Made by a program: the position numbers and the translations under genes. Below the pieces are notes generated by a model. The model saw only the letters and a list, made by a program, of their open reading frames with translations, had not been told where the DNA came from and searched no databases. From positions 1 to 25,325 of IMG/VR virus record IMGVR_UViG_3300032213_000052: DNA of 25,325 nt; one strand, written 5' to 3'. This document shows positions 1 to 7,702 of this stretch, in pieces; positions within the stretch are counted from its first letter, which is position 1; the number at the start of each line of letters is the position of its first letter. The stretch is from a virus.

Positions 1-501
1 AGCTAGTTTTCTAGCATCCTCAACCCGATTAAGCCAGCCTTTAATAAAGCGAGCTTGGTCGGGTTTTCTTGCCACTATGCCTTGATAGAAGTCTGCCCTA
101 GCGTCTGAAAACTTTGCAATAATGTCTTTAGCGTTTGCACCATTAATTGCTGCCATAGTCTTAGGCCCGATAACTCCATCAGCCACGCATCCAATTGCCT
201 GTTGTAGCGTCTTAACGCTTCGCCCTGTTCCTGCATTAACGGCAAAATCAAAAACCACATAATCTAGACCTTTTGGTAAAACTTCACAATATGCTGGATT
301 CCAATACCGTTGCTTATATAACTTAGTAACTTTTTCAGGGGTTAAGGCTCGCATATCAGCTTCAGATACTGGATGACCTACCCATTCTTCCCAAACCCGT
401 TGGGTTACCCCTAGGTTAGTTCGGCCTCCGCTGTCAAGGCTATCGTGAACATAACCTCCTTCATGCTTTAATACACGGGCTAAACACTCCTCAAATCTCA
501 T
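1..501 (-). CDS. Endolysin, GH108 N-acetylmuramidase type (3' end cut by window)
   Basis: Lysozyme-type endolysin predicted to cleave the peptidoglycan glycan backbone at the end of infection. The visible 167 residues begin MRFEECLARVLKHEGGYVHD; the EGGY motif (Glu14) is the hallmark and expected catalytic acid of glycoside hydrolase family 108. A C-terminal PG_binding_3-like part follows, recognisable from VFDFAVNAGTGRSVKTLQQA and ADGVIGPKT near residues 90-125 and a late RADFYQGIVARKP...GWLNRV segment. Family members are about 170-190 aa, so little is missing. No signal peptide or SAR segment is seen, which fits release through the upstream holin. The ATG overlaps the preceding stop as ATGA, indicating translational coupling within the lysis cassette. 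Family assignment is confident; the specific bond cleaved is inferred from the family. Confidence 0.93.
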   Translation of the reverse strand, partial: MRFEECLARVLKHEGGYVHDSLDSGGRTNLGVTQRVWEEWVGHPVSEADMRALTPEKVTKLYKQRYWNPAYCEVLPKGLDYVVFDFAVNAGTGRSVKTLQQAIGCVADGVIGPKTMAAINGANAKDIIAKFSDARADFYQGIVARKPDQARFIKGWLNRVEDARKLA

Positions 502-866
502 TTTTTAAGGTTTGCCATAATGCGTGTGCCAAACAAAAATCCAAAGGCTATGTTGGCAGCTTCTAAACCAATACGCTGAACATATTGATCTACAGGCAAG
601 AATAAGGTAAATAAACCTACAACAATGACTGTTAAAGCGCCTAAATAGCGACTAGAAGCTCTTAAATCGATGACCCATTGGCTTGGTTGACCGTATGGGT
701 TATCAAGCTTTGCAAGGGCTTCTAAACGGGCAATTTCGGCTTGGTCTAGCTGAATCTGCTCTGCAATGGTGGTTGGGCGAACTCCACCGTTAAAACGCCC
801 TATAAGCTGTTTAATGCCTTCTACACCTACAGGCACTAATGCACCAATAATGGTTTCTAAAATCAT
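498..866 (-). CDS. Holin, 3TM-type family
   Basis: A 122-aa membrane protein directly upstream of the endolysin. It starts with a hydrophobic, amphipathic stretch (ILETIIGALVPVGVEGIKQL), then a charged middle rich in Glu/Ala/Leu (residues about 35-65), then two strongly hydrophobic segments near residues 75-92 (YLGALTVIVVGLFTLFLP) and 100-117. This resembles the Holin_3TMs family of phages and gene transfer agents, whose members permeabilise the inner membrane so that a signal-less muramidase can reach the cell wall. Both ends overlap neighbours by 4 nt (ATGA), so it is translated together with the coiled-coil membrane protein before it and the lysin after it. Holin function is inferred from family resemblance plus position. 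Confidence 0.8.
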   Translation of the reverse strand: MILETIIGALVPVGVEGIKQLIGRFNGGVRPTTIAEQIQLDQAEIARLEALAKLDNPYGQPSQWVIDLRASSRYLGALTVIVVGLFTLFLPVDQYVQRIGLEAANIAFGFLFGTRIMANLKK

Positions 867-1072
867 TTTGTAGAAAAATAGTGGGCTATAAAACCTACAA
901 TTGAACTAATGCCTGATACAACCATCATACCGACCCAAAAACCGCCCCTGCCTTTATTGGCTAAAGCAAGCAGTTCTTCCATGCCTTCTTCTAGCTTATC
1001 CACTTTTTGAGTTAGAGTATCAACCTTTTCCCAAAGTTGGCCGTATCGTACTGGGTCAATTTCAAAAGACAT
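863..1072 (-). CDS. Small coiled-coil membrane protein, XhlA-like (possible holin partner or antiholin)
   Basis: A 69-aa protein with two parts. Residues about 8-40 form a heptad-rich, charged coiled coil (LWEKVDTLTQKVDKLEEGME). Residues about 44-66 are a single hydrophobic transmembrane segment (FWVGMMVVSGISSIVGFIAH) followed by a short basic tail. This topology matches haemolysin XhlA-like lysis accessory proteins. It lies first in a three-gene lysis cassette and overlaps the 3TM-type holin gene by 4 nt. It could be a second holin, an antiholin, or a membrane anchor that modulates holin timing; the sequence alone does not decide. The start follows the fibre stop by only 2 nt. Confidence 0.62.
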   Translation of the reverse strand: MSFEIDPVRYGQLWEKVDTLTQKVDKLEEGMEELLALANKGRGGFWVGMMVVSGISSIVGFIAHYFSTK

Positions 1073-1074
1073 GA

Positions 1075-2427
1075 TTACGCTTTCAATAACGCAATTTCAG
1101 CGGCTTGAGCGTCAACTTTTGCGCTAAGTTCTTTTACAGAGTTAACTAATAGATATACTAATTCTGTACTGTCAAAATGTTTTAAGGCAGTACGCTCTGC
1201 GTCATTTGGCCTTAATTTAATGTTATTTATTTTAATAGTATCAGGGAGAATTTGCTCAATTTCGTCAGCAATAACGCCAATGGCTTTATTACCATCAATA
1301 CTATTTGCTAATCCGTTAAACTCAAAGTTTTTAATATTAACTTGGTTTAATTCAGTCAAACCTTTTGTATATGGTGCAATGTTCTTTTTAATTCTAGAAT
1401 CTGAAGCAATAATCCAAGCTGTTGTAGAGCCTTGTTTGTAACAATCATTTGCGCCAGTATATAAAGTATCACTTGTAGTAATTTGTAAATTACCAGCGCC
1501 ACTACTCATAATGAGTCCTAAAGCGGTGCTACCGTCCCACGCACCGCCCGAAGTATATAGTACTCCGTTGCCTGCAGTATTTAATTGCAAAGATGATGGA
1601 GATAATCCTGATGAACTTCCGCTATAACTAACGCTTATTCTTTGATCGCCAATAGATGTGCCTGTTGCTGTTATTGCGCCAGAACCTGTCAATGTATTTG
1701 CAACATTTGTATATACACCATTGGTAACGGTAGTTGCGTTAGTTGCATTGGTTGCGTTTGTTGCGTTAGTTGCTGTAGACGCTGTAGCGGCATTACCACT
1801 AATAGAAATGCCCCATGTGCCAACAGCACCTGTACCAGTTAATGTAGGAGCATAAGTACCAATATTGCTTGTAGTAATAACAGTTGCACCGCCAGCGTTA
1901 TAAGGGGTATACCCTAATGCAGTAGTAACATCACCTGAAGTAAGAGTAACTACACCTGATCGAGTGTTAAAGCTAGTAACACCTGAAGAAATAGCAGTAA
2001 TAGCAGATTGCACAAAAGCTGTAGTAGCAATTTTTGTAGTGTTATCAGAAGAAGGAGTTACTGTAGGGGCTGTACATACTCCAGTCAATGCAGCAGAAGT
2101 AGCGGTTAAAGCTAAAAATCTACCATTCTTAGGGTTAGCAGCACCAATAGGTGCGCCATCAATCGTGCCGCCAGTAATGGTAGGGTTAGAAATCTGATTA
2201 ACTGTAGCTACATCGCTAGAAGCTGTGCCATCGGCAACGCCTGTAATCTTATTGTTACCCATCTGCAAAATGCCAGTCATACCCGATGAACCGTCTGTAG
2301 CAACAGAGCCAGTTAAGGCTGTGGCTACATCGCTAAATGTAGTATTAGCCCAGGTTGATGTAATAGTTGTGCCTGTAACAACAGGATTACCTGCTGGTAG
2401 GGTGTAAGTTCCGCTTGAGCGTGGCAT
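1075..2427 (-). CDS. Tail fibre protein with C-terminal S74 intramolecular chaperone domain
   Basis: A 450-aa predicted host-recognition fibre. The N-terminus (SSGTYTLPAGNPVVTGTTIT, then STWANTTFSDVATALTGSV) is a virion-attachment module common in environmental phage fibres. The middle (about 80-330) is Thr/Ala/Gly/Ser-rich low-complexity beta sequence with short tandem repeats. The C-terminus (about 340-450) is a peptidase S74 / intramolecular chaperone domain: SDSRIKKNI with Ser342 and Lys347 at the S and S+5 positions used for self-cleavage in this family, then IGVIADEIEQILPD, and a final coiled coil (VKELSAKVDAQAAEIALLK). Known S74 domains drive trimerisation and are then cut off at the Ser. 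The RBS is AAAGGA upstream of an ATG. It is separated from the ejection gene before it by 48 nt, one of the few real gaps in the window. Confidence 0.88.
   Translation of the reverse strand: MPRSSGTYTLPAGNPVVTGTTITSTWANTTFSDVATALTGSVATDGSSGMTGILQMGNNKITGVADGTASSDVATVNQISNPTITGGTIDGAPIGAANPKNGRFLALTATSAALTGVCTAPTVTPSSDNTTKIATTAFVQSAITAISSGVTSFNTRSGVVTLTSGDVTTALGYTPYNAGGATVITTSNIGTYAPTLTGTGAVGTWGISISGNAATASTATNATNATNATNATTVTNGVYTNVANTLTGSGAITATGTSIGDQRISVSYSGSSSGLSPSSLQLNTAGNGVLYTSGGAWDGSTALGLIMSSGAGNLQITTSDTLYTGANDCYKQGSTTAWIIASDSRIKKNIAPYTKGLTELNQVNIKNFEFNGLANSIDGNKAIGVIADEIEQILPDTIKINNIKLRPNDAERTALKHFDSTELVYLLVNSVKELSAKVDAQAAEIALLKA
1733..1777 (-). repeat. Tandem 9-nt repeat inside the fibre gene
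   Basis: Four near-identical 9-nt units (plus strand GTTGCGTTA, GTTGCATTG, GTTGCGTTT, GTTGCGTTA) and one degenerate unit (GTTGCTGTA). In the coding frame they give a repeated Ala-Thr-Asn tract. Because the unit is a multiple of three, copy-number change would keep the frame and alter fibre length. Confidence 0.8.
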
Positions 2428-2475
2428 TATTTATTTCCTTTCCGTGTATCTAAAATAAATGTACCCAATTTGTTT
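2428..2475 (-). promoter_or_regulatory. Spacer upstream of the tail fibre gene with RBS and TTGGGTA motif
   Basis: A 48-nt gap between ejection protein and fibre. On the minus strand it carries TTGGGTA (plus 2462-2468), an AT-rich stretch, and the RBS AAAGGAAATAAATA before the fibre ATG. I see no convincing paired -35/-10 boxes, so a promoter here is only a possibility suggested by the spacing and the shared heptamer. Confidence 0.3.
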
Positions 2476-4125
2476 TTACTCATTATCTGTTCCTCTTTCT
2501 GCGCCCTTCATGAGCAATAATTTAACAAGTTTTCTTTGTTCAGGCGTTCCGCTGTTTGCTAAATCTACAACAGGTCTAGCTAAACGACCTGCACCATAAA
2601 TAGCTTCACCTACAAGTCTTGGGCTTTGTAATGGTAATGTAGCTAATGGAATTAAAGCTGCTGGGCCAGCACCAGCGGCAGCAGCACCAACTCCACCACC
2701 TGCCGTAAGGCTAGGAACTAGTTTTTGTATTCCTCTTGGGGTAACGGATTGCATTGCTTGACCTGCTAATGCTGGCATTAAATTTGTGCCAGTTTCTTGG
2801 CGCAATATATCTGCCAATTGCTGACGATAAGCATAGCTAGTATTAGCGTTGTTACGGGTTAAAGACTGTAATTTACGAATAGCAGTATCAGCCGATGCTT
2901 TATCACCTAAAGACAATGCTTTTTCTAATTCACGCTCTAAACCTAAACCTTCTTCATAATCACGCATTGTTTTTGCGTAATTTTTGTCTTGTTTAACAAT
3001 GGTTTGTTTAACTGCGCCCCGTGTTTGGGTCAATATGCTTTTAGCTTCATTACTCATGTCTTGACGGTAAACATCGTCAATTCTGCGCTTTAAAGCATCT
3101 AAACCTTCTGCAGTATGTAATTCAGGCTTTGCTTTCCATTCATCAACAACAGCTTTAATTTCAGCTACATCATCTAATGTTTTTTGTCCTACTTTTGAAG
3201 CACTTACATTGCCTACGCCTTTAACTGTAAGGCTTTGAATAGCGTTATCAAATTTAGTTTCAATTGGTTTAAAGTCTAAAAATGTTTGATTTTGTTTGGT
3301 AGAATCAAATCCTTTTTGAAACGCATCTCTACGATTCTGTTTAAGGGTTTGCATTGCGCCTTGTGCTTGTTCCAAAATATCGGTAACAGGTACATTGCCA
3401 CGCATATTTTCTACAAACTGGCGATCACCTGTAACTCCTGATCTAAACGCTTGTTTTACGGCATCTGCGCCTGTGCCTGTAGACAAACCTAATGCTTCTG
3501 CCATTAATTTGCCAGTAGATTGTGCAATAGGTCTTGCAAATTCACCAGCAGCACCGCCAACAGCCCCAAAAAGAGCAGATTCACCCCTTCCAGCTTCATT
3601 AGGTGTTAATGCGTAACCTGTTCCAGCACCAATAGTTGATTGTTGACCAACAGCCCGTGCAAAACTAGGTATTTGACCAACTGCTTTTGCTACTTGTGGG
3701 ATGTTTCCAATTGCATTTGCGGTTTTTTGAGCAGCACTAAATGGAACTAAATATGAAGCAATTTGACCGCCTGTTCCTGCTACTGGGTATTGTTCTTTAA
3801 CTCTATTAGTAAGTGTTTCTCCAAATCTAGCAATATTTCTACCAGTTTCAGGAAAAGCTAATTCAGTTAATGCGCCAGCACCTCTAATAAGTTCACCAGT
3901 ACCAGCAATAAAAGCAGGGCCAGCTACTCGGTTTTCACCTAAATTTGGTATTTGAATGTTGTTTAAAAAACGGTCGTACGCTGTTTCAGGTTTTGCTGGT
4001 GGCGTTTGTGGCGCATTTTGTTGTGCTTGCGGTAATTTTTTTAATGCAGCAGCCATGTCATCTTGTGACATTCCATCAGGAAACTCAACAGGGCCTACGC
4101 CAACAATTTCAACAATTTGTGCCAT
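2476..4125 (-). CDS. Putative internal virion / DNA ejection protein
   Basis: A 549-aa protein, the last and largest of the four genes between the tail-hub/GNAT region and the fibre. The N-terminus (MAQIVEIVGVGPVEFPDGMS, then QDDMAAALKKL) is a short beta/helix head seen at the start of many podoviral late proteins annotated as ejection or structural proteins. After a Pro/Gln linker (32-48) come long Ala/Gly-rich amphipathic helices, including membrane-active looking stretches near 70-95 and 460-500 (GGGVGAAAAGAGPAALIPLA), and a charged helical centre (about 260-430). No lysozyme or peptidase motif is visible. Position corresponds to the ejectosome proteins of T7-like (gp14-16) or P22-like (gp7, gp16, gp20) phages. 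Role is inferred from position and composition, not homology I can name. Confidence 0.6.
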   Translation of the reverse strand: MAQIVEIVGVGPVEFPDGMSQDDMAAALKKLPQAQQNAPQTPPAKPETAYDRFLNNIQIPNLGENRVAGPAFIAGTGELIRGAGALTELAFPETGRNIARFGETLTNRVKEQYPVAGTGGQIASYLVPFSAAQKTANAIGNIPQVAKAVGQIPSFARAVGQQSTIGAGTGYALTPNEAGRGESALFGAVGGAAGEFARPIAQSTGKLMAEALGLSTGTGADAVKQAFRSGVTGDRQFVENMRGNVPVTDILEQAQGAMQTLKQNRRDAFQKGFDSTKQNQTFLDFKPIETKFDNAIQSLTVKGVGNVSASKVGQKTLDDVAEIKAVVDEWKAKPELHTAEGLDALKRRIDDVYRQDMSNEAKSILTQTRGAVKQTIVKQDKNYAKTMRDYEEGLGLERELEKALSLGDKASADTAIRKLQSLTRNNANTSYAYRQQLADILRQETGTNLMPALAGQAMQSVTPRGIQKLVPSLTAGGGVGAAAAGAGPAALIPLATLPLQSPRLVGEAIYGAGRLARPVVDLANSGTPEQRKLVKLLLMKGAERGTDNE

Positions 4126-4128
4126 GAT

Positions 4129-5535
4129 TTATTGCCAACTATTAGTTTTAGGATTCCAACGCAAAACAGAAGAAGGGCCTGTAGGCAATCCTACTTTTTT
4201 CTTTGCCATATCCATTCCAGTTCGTAAGTTTTCTTCAAATTCACGGGCAGCTTTAATAAACTCAACTTCAGATTGTGCAGTACTCATACGGTTTAATGCA
4301 GAAGTAGCTTTTTCGCCTTCTTTTTCAGTAATTTGACCTGAACCTTTAAGAGTTTCAAACGCTTGTAAAAAGGTTCTATCTTTAATTTGGTCAAGACGAA
4401 CTCTAAAGTCTGATGCACTTGAACCTGCTGGAGTTAAATAGCTTGGTAATCCAAAACCTACTGCGGTTTCAAAACCAGCTAAAGGTTTACGCCCTTCAAT
4501 TTGTTTGCCGTCTTTTGTAATGGTGTAATCAATTTTTTCTTTACCTTTTGCATCTTTAATAATACGAGCATCACCAATTAAATCATCAACATTTCGCAAT
4601 GTATCGGTTATTGTTGCAATAACTTGTGGCGATTTTTCAAGGTTTTCAATTCTGCGTTTTTCAACATCAACGTACACTTGTTTATTAGCTTCATTCATTG
4701 CAGCAGGTGACATACCTCTACCGCCAGTTACTGGAAGCATTTGAGGTGGCATAGAGCCTGTTGGCATTGATCCTGTTGGCATTGCACCGTTTTGATAACT
4801 TTGTGGTGCGTTTATCGGCATTTGATTGCCTTGCACATTACCAGTAGGTAATGTCATTCCTGTGTCATATTGGAATCGAGCAGCTTCTAATGAATTAAAC
4901 GCTGGTTTTGTGCCACCTTCAACAAAAGTAGACAATGGATTAGCCGAGTTGTAGTCAACCCAACCTTTTCTAATAGAACCATCAGGATTTGGCAATTCTG
5001 CTTTTTCCCATTTTGGCCCTTGCGTAAGATTTTTTATTCCAACAGCTTGCAATGCAGGAAAATATGCATTAGCAGCAAACAAGTTAGCACTTTGGGGATT
5101 TGGTGCTACGGCAGCAACGGGGGCAACTTGTCTATACTGTGGATTAAGTGTCATATTTGCGTCAAACATATCAGGCGTAGTTTGCATGGTAAGTTTGTTG
5201 TCAGCACCATAAATACCGCCTTCAACAGCAGGTGTGCCTTGTTGAAGTTTACGGAATTGTTCTAATTCCTCACCGTAACGCTGACGCAATTTAGCAGCCA
5301 ATTCTATTGCTTGTTTATCGCCTTTTTCAGCCATGCGTGTGCCAAAATATGTTTGCACTAACGGAGCTATATTTTGAAAGAAACTAGGGGCAACATAACG
5401 ACCACTAACCATTTGGCCTTGTGGTTGTTGTTGACCTTGTTGCATCAACATTTGCGCCATTTGTTGCTGGCGGTTTAGCTGTTGTTGCTGTTCGTACAGT
5501 TCGGGGGGCAATGTACCCATAGGATTGAGAGCCAT
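4129..5535 (-). CDS. Putative internal virion / ejection protein, Gln/Met-rich N-terminus
   Basis: A 468-aa protein starting with a Gln/Met-rich tract (YEQQQQLNRQQQMAQMLMQQ). A helical segment follows (about 50-105), then a Pro/Gly/Asn-rich middle carrying a short MPTGS-type repeat near 250-265, and a charged helical C-terminal half (about 285-450) with KDAKGKEKIDYTITKDGKQ and a final GPSSVLRWNPKTNSWQ. That ending (x-W-x-P-x-x-x-x-W) is common at the tail of phage internal virion proteins. It lies 2 nt after the 123-aa gene and 3 nt before the 549-aa gene, so all are probably produced together. No enzymatic domain is recognised. An ejection-protein role is inferred from position between tail hub and fibre. 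Confidence 0.58.
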   Translation of the reverse strand: MALNPMGTLPPELYEQQQQLNRQQQMAQMLMQQGQQQPQGQMVSGRYVAPSFFQNIAPLVQTYFGTRMAEKGDKQAIELAAKLRQRYGEELEQFRKLQQGTPAVEGGIYGADNKLTMQTTPDMFDANMTLNPQYRQVAPVAAVAPNPQSANLFAANAYFPALQAVGIKNLTQGPKWEKAELPNPDGSIRKGWVDYNSANPLSTFVEGGTKPAFNSLEAARFQYDTGMTLPTGNVQGNQMPINAPQSYQNGAMPTGSMPTGSMPPQMLPVTGGRGMSPAAMNEANKQVYVDVEKRRIENLEKSPQVIATITDTLRNVDDLIGDARIIKDAKGKEKIDYTITKDGKQIEGRKPLAGFETAVGFGLPSYLTPAGSSASDFRVRLDQIKDRTFLQAFETLKGSGQITEKEGEKATSALNRMSTAQSEVEFIKAAREFEENLRTGMDMAKKKVGLPTGPSSVLRWNPKTNSWQ

Positions 5536-5537
5536 AA

Positions 5538-5909
5538 TTAAAACCCTCTTTCTTGTGCTGCAAGCATCCTGCTTTGTGGCGAATACATATCTGTTCCGTA
5601 TTGCTGTGAAATACCATATTGGGTCATTGGGTTGTAAGTGCTTAAACCACCCATTTGTGCATCTTGAGCATTTATACCTGCTTGGTCGGGTTTTTTACGC
5701 AACATTGCTGCCAAAGCCATTTGATTTCCACCACCTTCTTTACCAATTTGACCAGCAGCTTGCGTTAATGCTTGACCTTGTTGCATTGCCGCATTTTGGG
5801 CTGCTTGTTGCGCTGCAATGTTTTGAAAAACAGGCATTAAACCTTGCTGTTCTTGCGGATTCATTGGCTGCATATAAGGGCTTACATTAGATATATATGG
5901 ATTAGGCAT
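5538..5909 (-). CDS. Small Gln/Met/Ala-rich virion-associated protein (unknown)
   Basis: A 123-aa protein rich in Gln, Met, Ala and Pro, beginning MPNPYISNVSPYMQPMNPQE. Residues about 25-65 form an Ala/Gln helix (NIAAQQAAQNAAMQQGQALT), followed by Gly-rich and Tyr-rich turns. Composition is like that of its two larger neighbours, suggesting membership of the same injected or internal virion group. The start overlaps the 451-aa gene's end by 8 nt, implying coupling, and its stop is 2 nt before the next ATG. No named family is recognised. Confidence 0.55.
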   Translation of the reverse strand: MPNPYISNVSPYMQPMNPQEQQGLMPVFQNIAAQQAAQNAAMQQGQALTQAAGQIGKEGGGNQMALAAMLRKKPDQAGINAQDAQMGGLSTYNPMTQYGISQQYGTDMYSPQSRMLAAQERGF

Positions 5910-7257
5910 TTAGAACTCCGTAATTAACCATTTTGTAACCGTCTGTATTGGTAATAACCGCTTCAGGTTGCACCAATTCAACTTCTTGTGCCATAACACC
6001 AACAAACTTACCGTGACCAGCCAAAGGATGATCTTTAAATTCTGCTTTGTATTCGTATTCATATACTGGTAAACCATTAGGCAACCAATGAATCTGTTTA
6101 ATGTTTTCTTTAGTGCGTATGTCTGACATCATTGCAGCACCACCAAGCTGAAATATTCCTTTATTAAGGCTGTCTTGGGCGGCTTGTTTAGCATTAAAGT
6201 CACCCATTTGGGCGTTATAGCCCATTTGTGATGCGCCCAAAATGTCAGCACCACTTGTTGTAGCTTGTTGCGGAGCATTAATAAATGTTGGGTTTTGAAC
6301 TTGTGCGCCAGTACGCAATGCACTTAAAGTATTAAGCGGCATATTGTAGTTAGTCATAGCCTGATTATAGGCTTGCTGATTTGCGGCATTAGTCAAATTA
6401 GCGTTTTGTAATTGGTTACCAAACCCTTGTGCTAATGCAGCGTTGTTCATTTGTGTGCCAGCTAATTGATTTGCAAAACCTTGTTGGTTTAAAGCATTGT
6501 TAAAGCCAAGGTTAGCTAATTGATTAGCGTTCATTTGGTTTAATGCTTGATTACCAAACTGACCAGCCGCCACATTTTGATTAAACATCTGATTTTGTAC
6601 GCTTGCACCTTGTAGCTGTGCTTGTGTAAGCAAATCATTAGTTCTTTGACCTTGTTGCATCATTGCTCGGTTATAGGCTTCTGTACCAGGCGCAATACCT
6701 TGATTAGCTAATTGAGCCTGTAATCGTTCTTCACTTTGTTGAATCTGTGGCTGTAAACGCTGATTAATTAACGCAGTTGCAGCATCCCAGCCTTCCATGC
6801 CAGTACCACCAACCTTAGTCTGTAATTGAGGATTGCTACCCATTTGGCTAAATTGTGGGCCTTGTCCTACTTGATTGTAGGTAGGTGTTGCAAGGTTAGA
6901 TTGCAATGCTGGCAAATTAGGGTTAAATGGCTTACCCATTGTGTTTTGCACATCTCGCAACGCAGCATTTGTAGTCTCACCTAAACCTAAAGAAGAACGA
7001 TTTTGGTTATTTAAAAGCTGTTGCCCAACATCACTAAGAGATGTAGTGGCAGTCCATACAGGGTTACCTTCTGCATCTTTGGTTTGTGTGTAATTTAAGT
7101 TGCCGTAAGGAGTTACTTGGTTTACACGATTGGCAGCGGCAGCGGCTTGAGCAGCGGCTAAATTCCCTGCTGCTGTTTCTTGTGCTGCAGCCCTGTAATC
7201 AGGTGCGGCTGGCGCACTTGGAGGAGGCCCTAACCCTAAAAATCCACCACCACCCAT
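5902..7257 (-). CDS. Asn/Gln-rich ejection-type protein with C-terminal S74 domain
   Basis: A 451-aa protein. The N-terminus (MGGGGFLGLGPPPSAPAAPD) leads into an Ala-rich helix (21-43) and YGNLNYTQTKDAEGNPVWTA, a motif repeatedly seen in phage internal virion proteins. Residues about 160-200 include ANQGIAPGTEAYNRAM, also typical of this group. Residues about 200-330 are Asn/Gln/Ala-rich quasi-repeats (NQALNQMNANQLANLGFNN). The final 75 residues are a compact S74/chaperone-like domain: SDIRTKENI with Ser378 and Lys383 (S+5), PVYEYEYK, FVGVMAQEVE and a terminal GYKMVNYGVL. The RBS AAGGAG lies in the GNAT stop region. S74 domains usually end fibres, so this could instead be a fibre or tail-tip protein; the first two thirds look like ejection proteins. 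Confidence 0.72.
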   Translation of the reverse strand: MGGGGFLGLGPPPSAPAAPDYRAAAQETAAGNLAAAQAAAAANRVNQVTPYGNLNYTQTKDAEGNPVWTATTSLSDVGQQLLNNQNRSSLGLGETTNAALRDVQNTMGKPFNPNLPALQSNLATPTYNQVGQGPQFSQMGSNPQLQTKVGGTGMEGWDAATALINQRLQPQIQQSEERLQAQLANQGIAPGTEAYNRAMMQQGQRTNDLLTQAQLQGASVQNQMFNQNVAAGQFGNQALNQMNANQLANLGFNNALNQQGFANQLAGTQMNNAALAQGFGNQLQNANLTNAANQQAYNQAMTNYNMPLNTLSALRTGAQVQNPTFINAPQQATTSGADILGASQMGYNAQMGDFNAKQAAQDSLNKGIFQLGGAAMMSDIRTKENIKQIHWLPNGLPVYEYEYKAEFKDHPLAGHGKFVGVMAQEVELVQPEAVITNTDGYKMVNYGVLNA

Positions 7258-7258
7258 G

Positions 7259-7702
7259 TCATTCTCCTTTTGCTGTTCTTAAAGGGCATTTGATGTCGAG
7301 AAATCGACAATCTTCACGCCTCATAGCCATAATCACTAAATCACCATCCATGTGAGCATCAGGGATTTCGGCTATCACTTTAAAACCAAGGTGTCGGTTT
7401 AGTTTTAGGGCAGATTCATTATCTGCACAAACTTGACCTAGTATAACGCTAACTCCTAGTTTATTAAAGGGATAGTCAAAAACTGCCCACAATAAATCAC
7501 GATTTGCCCAATTTACTTCATCTACCGCAGCAACGTGCATTTGCACCGCTTTTGGCATAAAACTGCAATAACCCACTACTGCTACTAAATTTCCATCAAT
7601 TTCTTGACCTATACATACTGTTTCTTGCGGTAATGGGTAATTCATCATTCTTACTAGCCAATCACCCATATATTGCTGGTTTTCAGTAGTAACTTTCCGC
7701 AT
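7259..7702 (-). CDS. GNAT-family acetyltransferase (phage)
   Basis: A predicted N-acetyltransferase using acetyl-CoA, substrate unknown. I place the start at the ATG at 7702, which forms a TAATG junction with the tail-hub stop; a longer form would need a TTG at 7747 and 46 nt of overlap. The 147-aa product shows GNAT features: strand pairs around GQEIDGNLVAVVGYCSF, a central helix (NWANRDLLWAVFDYPFNKLG), a strand ILGQVCADN followed by the ESALKLNRHLGFKVIAEIP signature of the C-terminal GNAT half, and an ending GDLVIMAMRREDCRFL seen in many phage GNATs. It sits between tail-hub and ejection genes, where such GNATs recur in podoviruses. Whether it modifies virion or host proteins is unknown. 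Confidence 0.82.
   Translation of the reverse strand: MRKVTTENQQYMGDWLVRMMNYPLPQETVCIGQEIDGNLVAVVGYCSFMPKAVQMHVAAVDEVNWANRDLLWAVFDYPFNKLGVSVILGQVCADNESALKLNRHLGFKVIAEIPDAHMDGDLVIMAMRREDCRFLDIKCPLRTAKGE

Noticed and set aside
1642-1842. Plus-strand Cys-rich frame of 66 codons
   Set aside because: It is antisense to the Ala/Thr/Asn-rich repeats of the tail fibre gene; the Cys richness is a by-product of GTTGC-type repeats, with no RBS.
5405-5617. Minus-strand 70-codon frame overlapping two ejection genes
   Set aside because: Its composition does not look like a protein and it lies out of frame across the junction of two well supported genes.
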